Shown here: positions 1-5,614 of the stretch, piece by piece | Position numbering within the stretch: position 1 is the stretch's first letter | Layout of the letters: every line of letters begins with the position of its first letter | Source of the DNA: Candidatus Avoscillospira stercoripullorum | GTDB lineage: Bacteria > Bacillota > Clostridia > Oscillospirales > Oscillospiraceae | Assembly: GCA_018712905.1 (NCBI GenBank) | Contig: DVGD01000077.1 | Location: forward strand, 1-5,614 | Length of the DNA stretch: 5,614 nt | Reading direction: 5' to 3' | Program-made: the position numbers and the translations under genes | Notes under the pieces: model-generated | What the model was told of the DNA's origin: nothing | The model's input: the letters and a program-made list of their open reading frames with translations, nothing else | The model's database searches: none

Positions 1-654
1 GCGGTAGCGATCCATGATTCCCCGGAAGATGTCGGCGCTGGAGGGCGGCGTCCAGGTGATGGCGTTGGCGCCGGCGGCAATGGTGGCGGCGATGGAGTCG
101 TCGGTGGGGCCGCCGGTGGCGATGATGGGCATATTCGGATAGAGGCTGCGGATTTCTGCCACAATGGACGGCGTATCCCCCGCGGCGGAGACGTTGAAAA
201 TGCTCACGCCTGCGTCAATCCGGGCGGCAAAATCGGTGTCCGGCCGCACCACCGTGGAGATCAGAGGAATGTCCACGGTCTTGGCAACAGTCTTGAGATG
301 CTCCAGGGAGGTGGGATGGTTGGCAACCACGCCGGTGGCGCCCTGCATCTCGGCAAAGGCCGCCATATGCGCCATGCGGTTGCCCTTGGTGAGGCCGCCG
401 CCCACGCCCACAAAGACCGGTACGTCGGCGGCAGTCAAAAGCGCCTGGGTGATGACCGGCTGGGGGGTGAAGGGATAGACGGCGATGATGGCGTCGGCGT
501 TGGTGTTTTTGATGATGGCCAGATCTGTGGAGAACACCAGGGATTTGATCCGCTTGCCGAATACCACAATGCCCGAGCAGCGGTAGATGGCCTCGGGTAC
601 CTTCAGGGCGGTTTTGCGGTAGGTTCCCTCAATGGGGGTGGGGATGTGCTTCAT
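1..654 (-). CDS. TIM-barrel-like protein of unknown function (partial, 3' end outside window)
   Basis: The first 218 codons are present and the reading frame is open to the left edge, so the C terminus is missing. The start is the ATG at 654-652, preceded after 11 bases by AAAGGA (671-666). The protein begins MKHIPTPIEGTYRKT and shows alternating hydrophobic strands and helices: GIVVFGKRIKSLVF at about 28-41, DAIIAVYPF at 54-62, VPVFVGVGGG at 78-87, and MPIIATGGPTDDSI at 175-188, then AAGANAITW at 193-201. The ATGGP loop followed by AGAN resembles the phosphate-binding end of (beta/alpha)8 barrels such as KDPG aldolase or ThiE-like proteins. There is no signal peptide or membrane segment, so it is probably cytoplasmic. 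I recall clostridial relatives carrying the uninformative name 'hydrolase', but I see no catalytic motif that fixes a reaction. It is transcribed divergently from the lysyl-tRNA synthetase gene. That it is a real gene is well supported; its function is not. Confidence 0.85.
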   Translation of the reverse strand, partial: MKHIPTPIEGTYRKTALKVPEAIYRCSGIVVFGKRIKSLVFSTDLAIIKNTNADAIIAVYPFTPQPVITQALLTAADVPVFVGVGGGLTKGNRMAHMAAFAEMQGATGVVANHPTSLEHLKTVAKTVDIPLISTVVRPDTDFAARIDAGVSIFNVSAAGDTPSIVAEIRSLYPNMPIIATGGPTDDSIAATIAAGANAITWTPPSSADIFRGIMDRYR

Positions 655-686
655 AGTGGAACACGTCCTTTGTGCAAATTTATATC

Positions 687-695
687 ATTATACCA
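687..695 (-). promoter_or_regulatory. Extended -10 promoter for the leftward gene
   Basis: The minus strand reads TGGTATAAT, a perfect TATAAT with the TGn extension, 32 bases before the ATG at 654. No good -35 hexamer lies 16-18 bases upstream, which fits an extended -10 promoter that does not depend on one. Predicted transcription would start near 680, giving a leader of roughly 26 bases that contains the AAAGGA ribosome binding site. Confidence 0.6.
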
Positions 696-763
696 TGATG
701 ATGCTGCAATTTGGATAACAGATTGTTAAATCTTTGCATAGATGGAAAAGGGCGATTTTCCTG

Positions 764-792
764 TTGACGCAGATGCGATTGTATTGTAAGAT
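764..792 (+). promoter_or_regulatory. Sigma-A-type promoter for lysS
   Basis: TTGACG at 764-769 and TAAGAT at 787-792 are separated by exactly 17 bases, in an AT-rich region directly upstream of lysS. The predicted start of transcription, near 799, leaves a leader of only about 42 bases. That is too short for a T-box riboswitch, so regulation by uncharged tRNA of the usual Firmicute kind is not supported here. Confidence 0.7.
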
Positions 793-828
793 ACTATATT
801 GAGAAAATATGAATTTTTACTATTTTTT

Positions 829-836
829 GAGGTGAT
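829..836 (+). promoter_or_regulatory. Ribosome binding site that fixes the lysS start
   Basis: GAGGTGAT matches eight consecutive bases of the anti-Shine-Dalgarno complement and lies 4 bases before the ATG at 841. The frame remains open upstream to a TTG at 799, but that codon falls at the predicted transcription start and has no binding site, so ATG 841 is the start. Confidence 0.85.
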
Positions 837-840
837 AACC

Positions 841-2859
841 ATGCATTGGTCGGAAAAAATCGCGCAGGAGATCGTCCGGCGCCGCCCGGACAAGGAAGAA
901 TACGTCTGCGCCGCCGGCATCAGCCCCTCGGGCACCATCCACATCGGCAACTTCCGCGACGTGGCCACCAGCTACTTCGTGGTCAAGGCGCTTCGCAAGA
1001 TGGGCAAGAAGGCTCGCCTGCTCTTCAGCTGGGACGAGTATGACCGCCTGCGGAAGATCCCCGTGGACGTGGCCAAGATCAACGGCGACATGGAGCAGTA
1101 TATCGGCCGCCCCTATGTGGACGTTCCCAACCCCTTTGACGACAGCGCGGAATTTCCCAGCTACGCAGCGCACTTTGAGCATATCTTTGAAAAGTCCATG
1201 GAGCGCTTCGGCATTGAGATGGACTACCGCCACCAGGGCGAGATGAACCGCTCGGGCAAGTACGTGGACTTGGTGCTGAAAGCCCTCTCCAAGCGCGGCG
1301 AAATTTTCGACATTCTCGATTCCTTCCGCACCCAGGAGGCGCAGCCCGGCGAGCGGGAGCATTACTATCCCGTGGCCATTTACTGCCCCCACTGCGGCAA
1401 GGACACCACCACCATTGTCTCCTACGACGAAAATACCCATGTCGCCCACTACCGCTGCACCTGCGGTCACGAGGGAGACTTCGACTTCACCAAGGATTTC
1501 CACTGCAAGCTGGCCTGGAAGATCGACTGGCCCATGCGCTGGCTCTACGAGGGTGTGGACTTTGAGCCCGGCGGAAAGGATCACGCCTCGCCCACCGGCA
1601 GCTATCAGACCTCCCGGGTGATCTCTCAGAAGATCTTTGGCTACGAGGCGCCCTTGTTCCAGGGCTATGAGTTCATCGGCATCCGGGGCACCACCGGCAA
1701 GATGTCCGGCTCCTCGGGCTTGAACCTTTCGCCGGACGCCCTGTTAAAGATCTACCAGCCCGAGGTGATCCTCTGGCTCTACTCCAAGACCGAGCCCACC
1801 CGCGCCTTCGACTTCTGCTTCGACGAGGGCATTCTCAAGCAGTATTTCGAGTTTGACCGGATGCTCGATGCCTGCCGCAATGGCAAGGCCGACGAGCAGA
1901 CCCAGGCCATCATGTATAACTGCAAGATTGAGGGACGGGAGATCCACACCGTGCCCATGAGCCTCCTGGTGCAGATGGGTTCCGTGGTGGACTTCAATGT
2001 GCCCATGCTGGAGACTGTGTTTGAGAAAATCGGGACACCCTATAAGGAGGCCGACTTTGCCGACCGCCTGGAGCGGGCGAAGTACTGGCTGGAGCAGTGT
2101 GCGCCCGACCAGGTGAACCGCCTGCGCACCACCCGCAACTGGGATGTCTATGAAACCCTGGACGAAAAGGCCAGGGAAGAGGTGGCAGAGCTCTTTGCCT
2201 ACCTCTCCACCGACGGCTACAGTCTCGACGAGCTCAACACCGCCATCTATGCCATTCCCGCCAAGGTGCGCGGCCTGGAGCAGGGCACCAAGGAGCTCAA
2301 GAGCGCCCAGAGCGTCTTCTTCCAGAACGTTTACCAGCTCTTGATCGATAAGACCAAGGGACCCAGGCTCTATCTCTTCCTCTATGCCATTGAAAAGGAG
2401 CGGTATTTGAAGCTCCTGGACTTCTCCACCCCCAAGACTGCCGAGGAAGAGGCGCCCGTGGTAGAGGAAGTGGTGGAAGAGGTGGCACCGGCCAAGGTAT
2501 ACGGCGATCCCGATCCCGTGGCGCCGGTAAAGCCCGAGATCGACATCGATCACTTCCTCACCATGGATCTCCGGGTCTGCAAGGTCATTAAGTGCCAGGA
2601 GATCCGCAAGAGCCACAGCAACTTAAAGCTCACCCTGGATGATGGCATCGGCGAGCGGGTCATTGTGTCTTCCATCAAGAATGAATACAAGCCCGAGGAG
2701 CTCATCGGCAAAAAGATCATCGTGGTGGCCAACCTGAAGCCCACCCGCTTCACCGGCGTCACCTCCCAGGGCATGCTCCTGGCCGGCACCAACAACGCCT
2801 GCGGCTGCAAGGTGATCTTTGTGGACGATTCCATCCCCTGCGGCACCCAGATTAAGTAA
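841..2859 (+). CDS. lysS: Lysine--tRNA ligase, class I, with fused C-terminal tRNA-binding domain
   Basis: This 672-residue enzyme attaches lysine to tRNA(Lys) in the cytoplasm, using ATP. It has the class I Rossmann signatures HIGN (34-37) and KMSGSSG (287-293, the KMSKS loop), and the surrounding sequence (HWSEKIAQEI at the N terminus, FSWDEYDRLRK at 62-72, GKDHASPTGSY at 245-255) is typical of class I LysRS rather than the commoner class II enzyme. Four cysteines, C182, C185, C206 and C208, form a likely zinc-binding insert. The helical anticodon-binding region runs to about residue 527. An acidic, valine/proline-rich linker (about 530-566) then leads to a tRNA-binding OB-fold domain of the EMAPII/Trbp111/MetRS C-terminal type (567-672), recognised by MDLRVCKV and TSQGMLLAG. 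Plain class I LysRS is about 500-550 residues, so the tail explains the extra length. It has its own promoter and a terminator directly after the stop codon. The family call is firm; the effect of the extra domain, probably tighter tRNA binding or dimerisation, is inferred. Confidence 0.96.
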   Translation: MHWSEKIAQEIVRRRPDKEEYVCAAGISPSGTIHIGNFRDVATSYFVVKALRKMGKKARLLFSWDEYDRLRKIPVDVAKINGDMEQYIGRPYVDVPNPFDDSAEFPSYAAHFEHIFEKSMERFGIEMDYRHQGEMNRSGKYVDLVLKALSKRGEIFDILDSFRTQEAQPGEREHYYPVAIYCPHCGKDTTTIVSYDENTHVAHYRCTCGHEGDFDFTKDFHCKLAWKIDWPMRWLYEGVDFEPGGKDHASPTGSYQTSRVISQKIFGYEAPLFQGYEFIGIRGTTGKMSGSSGLNLSPDALLKIYQPEVILWLYSKTEPTRAFDFCFDEGILKQYFEFDRMLDACRNGKADEQTQAIMYNCKIEGREIHTVPMSLLVQMGSVVDFNVPMLETVFEKIGTPYKEADFADRLERAKYWLEQCAPDQVNRLRTTRNWDVYETLDEKAREEVAELFAYLSTDGYSLDELNTAIYAIPAKVRGLEQGTKELKSAQSVFFQNVYQLLIDKTKGPRLYLFLYAIEKERYLKLLDFSTPKTAEEEAPVVEEVVEEVAPAKVYGDPDPVAPVKPEIDIDHFLTMDLRVCKVIKCQEIRKSHSNLKLTLDDGIGERVIVSSIKNEYKPEELIGKKIIVVANLKPTRFTGVTSQGMLLAGTNNACGCKVIFVDDSIPCGTQIK

Positions 2860-2865
2860 AACCAG

Positions 2866-2897
2866 AAAGGGGTCGATGTTGGATCGACCCCTTTTTT
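2866..2897 (+). terminator. Rho-independent terminator after lysS
   Basis: A perfect 12-bp stem (2866-2877 with 2883-2894) closes a 5-base loop (GTTGG), and the six T residues at 2892-2897 overlap the 3' arm. The hairpin begins 7 bases after the lysS stop codon. The next gene starts only 19 bases after the T-tract, leaving no room for a separate promoter, so some read-through is likely. The GC-rich part of the stem is a copy of a palindrome seen again at 5548-5570. Confidence 0.85.
2869..2891. repeat. Palindromic repeat, copy 1 (GGGGTCGAT / ATCGACCCC)
   Basis: Nine-base arms GGGGTCGAT and ATCGACCCC flank a 5-base centre. This 23-base unit matches 5548-5570 at 19 of 23 positions, and three of the four differences lie in the centre. 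Here the unit forms the core of the lysS terminator. Two intergenic copies in 5.6 kb suggest a dispersed short palindromic element, but two copies alone do not prove a family. Confidence 0.6.
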
Positions 2898-2916
2898 CGT
2901 CAAAAGGAGGAACATC

Positions 2917-4875
2917 ATGAGCCTTACCGAAGCCATGGAGCAATACAAGCGCGCCCTCAAGCAGGGGCAGAAGGACTACCGCGCCGACGTGCTCCGGGGT
3001 CGCTATCCCTATCCCCAGGTGCTCGACGAGATTTTGGTGGAGTCCATGTGCGCCGGACGGGTGGACTTGGGACTCATTGAGATTCCCGTGGAGCAGATCG
3101 TGGGCACCAAGAGCGCCGGGCGAAAATCCGCCTTTGCCTCCAGCTTTATGCCCCTGCTCGCGGCGGACAGCGAGTTTGCCGGCAAGTGGATCCGCCTCTG
3201 CGAAGCCCACCTGGGCGACGAGGGCATCCGGGATCCCATCAAGTGCTATGAGTATTTGGGCAGGTTCTACGTGGAGGAGGGCAACAAGCGCGTCAGCGTC
3301 CTCAAGAGCTACGGCGCCACCACCATCCCCGGCACGGTCATCCGCATGCTCCCGGCGGAAAGCCAGGATCTGGCCGTGCAGCGGTACTATGAGTTCGTGA
3401 AGTTCTATCAATTGGCGGGGCTCTACCAGGTGCAGTTCCTCCAGCTGGGCAGCTTCGCCAAGCTCCAGGCCGCCTTGGGTTACGAGCCGGGGCACATTTG
3501 GACCAAGGAGGAGCGGCAGAGCTTCCTCTCGGGCTTTACCCGGTTCAAGGACGCCTTCTCCCGCCAGGGCGGGGACAGCCTTTCAGTGACGCCGGCGGGC
3601 GCGCTGTTGGTGTGGCTTCGGGTGAATCCCTTCTCCGACCTCAAGACCATGACGGCCTCGGAGCTTACCAAGAGCATCGCGGCGGTCTGGCCGGACATTC
3701 AGCTTTTGGCGCAGGGGGCGCCGGTGTCCATCAGCACCGTGCCTCCCACGCCGGAGAAGGGCGGCATCCTCTCCAAAATTCTCGACAGCAAGCCCACCCA
3801 TCTCAACATCGCCTTCGTCCACACCTCCAACCCCGCCGAAAGCAGCTGGACCCGTGCCCACGACGCCGGGCGGGAACATCTGGAGAAGGCCATGGGGGAT
3901 CGGATCAGCGTGGTGACCTACCTGGATGTCCGCTCGTCTCAGGAGGCCGACCGGGTGATGGAGGAGGCTGTGGCCGAGGGTGCCGACGTCATTATCGCCA
4001 CCGCGCCGCCCCTCATCGGCGCCTGCCGCAAGGTTGCGGCCAAGCATCCCGGGCTCAAGGTGCTAAACTGCTCCTTGGATATGCCCTACGCCGGGCTTCG
4101 CACCTACTATAGCCGGATGTATGAGAGCAAGTTCATCACCGGCGCCATTGCCGGTGCCATGGCCAGGGAGAACACCATCGGATATGTGGCCAACTATCCC
4201 ATCTTCGGCGTCCCGGCGGGGATCAATGCCTTTGCCCTGGGAGCGCAGATGGTCAACCCCCAGGCGAAGCTGCTGCTCCACTGGTCGTGCACCGAGGGCG
4301 ATCCCAAGGCACTCTTCCAGGCGCGGGGCGTCACGGTGGTCTCCAACCGGGAAAGCCCCGCGCCGGAGCTGGCGGCAGCCGGCTGGGGCTGGGGCGTGAG
4401 CCAGTATACCCCCGACGGCAAGGAAATCCCCCTGGCCGCGCCCTGCTGGAACTGGGGTACCTTCTATGAAAAGGCTGTGGATGGAATCTTCACCGGCGCC
4501 TGGGATCAGCCCCGGGAGGGCGGCCAGGCGGTGAACTACTGGTGGGGCATGGACAGCGGCGTCATCGACGTGCAGCTGAGCCCCACGCTGCCCGCAGGCG
4601 TGAAGCGGCTGGCGCTGCTGCTCAAACAGGCCATCATCGACCGGAAGCTGGATCCCTTTGGCATGAAAATCCTCGACCAGGAGGGCAATGTCCGCTGCGA
4701 CGGGGAAACGCCTCTGACGCCGGAGGAAATTGTGCGCATGGATTGGCTGTGCCAGGGCGTGGAGGGCAGGATTCCCAGCTTCGACGAGCTTCTGCCCATG
4801 TCGCGGAATATGGTGCGGCTGCTGGGACTCTACCGCGACACCATACCGCCGGAGGCAGAGGGGGTTCTGCTGTGA
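2917..4875 (+). CDS. Cytoplasmic PnrA/BMP-type receptor protein with ParB-like N-terminal segment
   Basis: This 652-residue protein starts at ATG 2917, 6 bases after AAAAGGAGG (2902-2910). Residues about 105-145 (DPIKCYEYLGRFYV, then EEGNKRVSVLKSYG) resemble the ParB/sulfiredoxin fold, with EGNKR (121-125) where ParB-type proteins carry their phosphate-binding G-x-R-R-like motif. Residues about 160-260 are helical and unassigned. A linker at about 270-293 leads to a PnrA/Med (basic membrane protein) periplasmic-binding-like domain from about 294. It begins HLNIAFVHTSNPAESSW, followed by GADVIIATAPP (355-365), FITGAIAGAMARENTIGYV (406-424) and GINAFALGAQMVNP (435-448). PnrA-type domains usually bind nucleosides as extracellular lipoproteins feeding ABC transporters. 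This protein has no signal peptide, lipobox or membrane segment, so it should act in the cytoplasm. Its tail (about 560-652) includes MKILDQEG and MDWLCQGVEGRIPSFDELLP. Its stop codon overlaps the start of the phosphoesterase gene, and no permease or ATPase gene is adjacent. The C-terminal domain call is fairly firm; the ParB-like call is moderate; ligand and role are unknown. Confidence 0.88.
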   Translation: MSLTEAMEQYKRALKQGQKDYRADVLRGRYPYPQVLDEILVESMCAGRVDLGLIEIPVEQIVGTKSAGRKSAFASSFMPLLAADSEFAGKWIRLCEAHLGDEGIRDPIKCYEYLGRFYVEEGNKRVSVLKSYGATTIPGTVIRMLPAESQDLAVQRYYEFVKFYQLAGLYQVQFLQLGSFAKLQAALGYEPGHIWTKEERQSFLSGFTRFKDAFSRQGGDSLSVTPAGALLVWLRVNPFSDLKTMTASELTKSIAAVWPDIQLLAQGAPVSISTVPPTPEKGGILSKILDSKPTHLNIAFVHTSNPAESSWTRAHDAGREHLEKAMGDRISVVTYLDVRSSQEADRVMEEAVAEGADVIIATAPPLIGACRKVAAKHPGLKVLNCSLDMPYAGLRTYYSRMYESKFITGAIAGAMARENTIGYVANYPIFGVPAGINAFALGAQMVNPQAKLLLHWSCTEGDPKALFQARGVTVVSNRESPAPELAAAGWGWGVSQYTPDGKEIPLAAPCWNWGTFYEKAVDGIFTGAWDQPREGGQAVNYWWGMDSGVIDVQLSPTLPAGVKRLALLLKQAIIDRKLDPFGMKILDQEGNVRCDGETPLTPEEIVRMDWLCQGVEGRIPSFDELLPMSRNMVRLLGLYRDTIPPEAEGVLL

Positions 4876-5504
4876 AGATCCTGGTAGTTTCAGATGAAGA
4901 AAGCAAGTACTATTGGGATTACTACCGACCGGGCAGGCTGGACGGCATTGACCTGATTCTCTCCTGCGGCGATTTAAAGGCGGACTACCTCACCTTCCTG
5001 GCCACCATGGGACACGCGCCGCTTTTGTACGTCCACGGGAACCACGACGTGGGCTATGCCCGCCGTCCGCCGGAGGGCTGCGTGTGCGTGGAGGATCGGG
5101 TGCTCAACATGGCCGGCCTGCGGATCCTGGGGCTGGGCGGCAGCCCCCTCTATAACGGCGGCGCGCACCAGTATACGGAAAAGCAGATGCAGCGGCGAAT
5201 CAACCGCCTGCGCTGGAAGCTCTACCGCGCCGGGGGCGTGGATCTCGTATTGACCCACGCCCCCCCGCGGGGCTACGGCGACGCCGACGATCTGGCGCAC
5301 CGGGGCTTCGAGGCGTTTTTCTCCCTGCTGGACAAGTACAAGCCCCGGTATCTCATCCACGGCCACGTCCATATGTCCTACGGCGTGAATCTGCCGCGGA
5401 TTCACCAATACGGTGAGACAACCCTTCTCAACGGATGTGAACGGTACATCCTGGATCTTCCCGAATACGAAGCCTCCGGCTTCCTGATCCCAAGTGAATG
5501 GTAA
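4872..5504 (+). CDS. Calcineurin-like metallophosphoesterase with altered motif I
   Basis: This 210-residue protein starts at GTG 4872. The GTGA overlap shares its bases with the upstream TGA stop, and GAGGGGG (4858-4864) lies 7 bases before, so translation is coupled. The frame is open further upstream, but that stretch is out-of-frame shadow of the preceding gene, while homology-like sequence begins at (V)KILVVSDEE. Dimetal phosphoesterase motifs appear in order: D8-E-E10 in place of the usual D-x-H, G33-D34, G56-N-H-D59, T128-H129-A, and G164-H-V-H167. The active-site histidines and aspartates are otherwise complete, so hydrolysis of a phosphomonoester or phosphodiester is plausible, probably with Mn or a similar divalent metal. 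The LAHRGFEAF segment (141-149) and the central GLGGSPLYNGG (87-97) are consistent with a clostridial subfamily I recall. There is no signal peptide, so it is likely cytoplasmic. Substrate unknown; linkage to the receptor-like gene suggests a nucleotide-related one, which is inference. Confidence 0.93.
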   Translation: MKILVVSDEESKYYWDYYRPGRLDGIDLILSCGDLKADYLTFLATMGHAPLLYVHGNHDVGYARRPPEGCVCVEDRVLNMAGLRILGLGGSPLYNGGAHQYTEKQMQRRINRLRWKLYRAGGVDLVLTHAPPRGYGDADDLAHRGFEAFFSLLDKYKPRYLIHGHVHMSYGVNLPRIHQYGETTLLNGCERYILDLPEYEASGFLIPSEW

Positions 5505-5540
5505 AAAAGGGCACGCTGCAAACCGCAGCGTGCCCTTTTT
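5503..5540. terminator. Bidirectional Rho-independent terminator
   Basis: An 11-bp perfect GC-rich stem (GGGCACGCTGC at 5509-5519 with 5525-5535) closes the loop AAACC. It is flanked by six A residues (5503-5508) and five T residues (5536-5540), giving a T-tract on each strand. It begins within the stop codon of the phosphoesterase gene, so it ends the rightward operon, and it could equally end a leftward transcript entering from the right edge. Confidence 0.92.
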
Positions 5541-5547
5541 ACCTGTA

Positions 5548-5570
5548 GGGGTCGATCTCCGATCGACCCG
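5548..5570. repeat. Palindromic repeat, copy 2
   Basis: GGGTCGATC (5549-5557) and GATCGACCC (5561-5569) form a perfect 9-bp inverted repeat around TCC. The unit matches the core of the lysS terminator at 19 of 23 positions. It has no following T-tract on the plus strand and sits just beyond a complete terminator, so termination does not explain it. The preceding bases CCTGTA resemble the flank of short GTAGGGG-type palindromes that I recall from clostridial genomes, but that link is from memory only. Confidence 0.6.
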
Positions 5571-5584
5571 CGCCGCGAAGCGGC

Positions 5585-5614
5585 TTAGTTCGCACCGGTG
5601 TCGAACTGGCTATA
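5585..5614 (-). other. Possible last codons of a convergent gene
   Basis: On the minus strand one frame reads YSQFDTGAN and then stops at TAA (5587-5585). A gene end here would fit the bidirectional terminator at 5503-5540. A second minus-strand frame also stays open through the palindrome to about 5541, and ten codons are too few to choose between them, so this is only a suggestion. Confidence 0.22.

Noticed and set aside
716..728. TAACA-GAT-TGTTA dyad as an operator in the divergent promoter region
   Set aside because: Arms of only 5 bases in AT-rich DNA are expected by chance, and no second copy was seen near either promoter.
164..729. Plus-strand open frames over the left-edge gene
   Set aside because: The minus-strand frame has a ribosome binding site, a promoter and a coherent alpha/beta protein; the plus-strand frames do not.
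655..840. T-box or other riboswitch upstream of lysS
   Set aside because: The promoter at 764-792 leaves only about 42 leader bases, with no T-box sequence or specifier stem visible.
820..3495. Long minus-strand open frames opposite lysS and the receptor gene (820-1584, 1744-2616, 2623-3495)
   Set aside because: They lie entirely antisense to well-supported genes, have low-complexity Gly/Leu/Val/His-rich translations typical of mirrored GC-rich codons, and lack ribosome binding sites or recognisable motifs.
3498..4112. 204-codon plus-strand frame inside the receptor gene
   Set aside because: It is a +1-type shadow of the real frame, rich in Gly, Arg and His, with no motif, and the host frame is clearly conserved protein sequence.
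4542..4871. N-terminal extension of the phosphoesterase to a 320-residue protein
   Set aside because: The extra 110 residues overlap the end of the receptor gene in another frame and are Arg/Gly/His-rich. The catalytic fold starts at the GTG at 4872, which has a suitable binding site.

Overview
The window reads as chromosomal sequence from a GC-rich Firmicute, most likely a gut-type clostridium of the Oscillospirales. The evidence is the GC-rich coding sequence beside AT-rich promoter DNA, strong Shine-Dalgarno sites (GAGGTGAT, AAAAGGAGG), sigma-A-type promoters, hairpin-plus-T terminators, and gene families I associate with clostridia. The taxonomic assignment is inference. No tRNA, rRNA, CRISPR array, insertion sequence or phage gene was seen.

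Layout. Positions 1-654 (minus strand) hold the 5' part of a gene for a TIM-barrel-like protein of unknown function, cut by the left edge. Positions 655-840 are an AT-rich divergent promoter region, with an extended -10 promoter facing left and a good -35/-10 promoter facing right. Positions 841-2859 encode a class I lysyl-tRNA synthetase with an EMAPII/Trbp111-type tRNA-binding domain fused to its C terminus. A hairpin terminator built on a GGTCGAT/ATCGACC palindrome follows. Positions 2917-4875 encode a 652-residue protein that couples a ParB/sulfiredoxin-like N-terminal segment to a PnrA/BMP-type nucleoside-receptor domain, with no signal peptide. It overlaps by 4 bases a calcineurin-like metallophosphoesterase (4872-5504, GTG start). 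A strong terminator with T-tracts on both strands follows, then a second copy of the palindrome and perhaps the last codons of a convergent gene at the right edge.

How the genes relate. LysRS is a housekeeping translation enzyme; its leader is too short to hold a T-box. The receptor-like protein and the phosphoesterase are almost certainly translationally coupled and form the most intriguing part of the window: a cytoplasmic ligand-binding protein of an ABC-transporter family, joined to a possible nucleotide-binding ParB-like segment and made together with a phosphoesterase whose first metal-binding motif is altered. A role in sensing or turning over a nucleoside or nucleotide is a hypothesis only.
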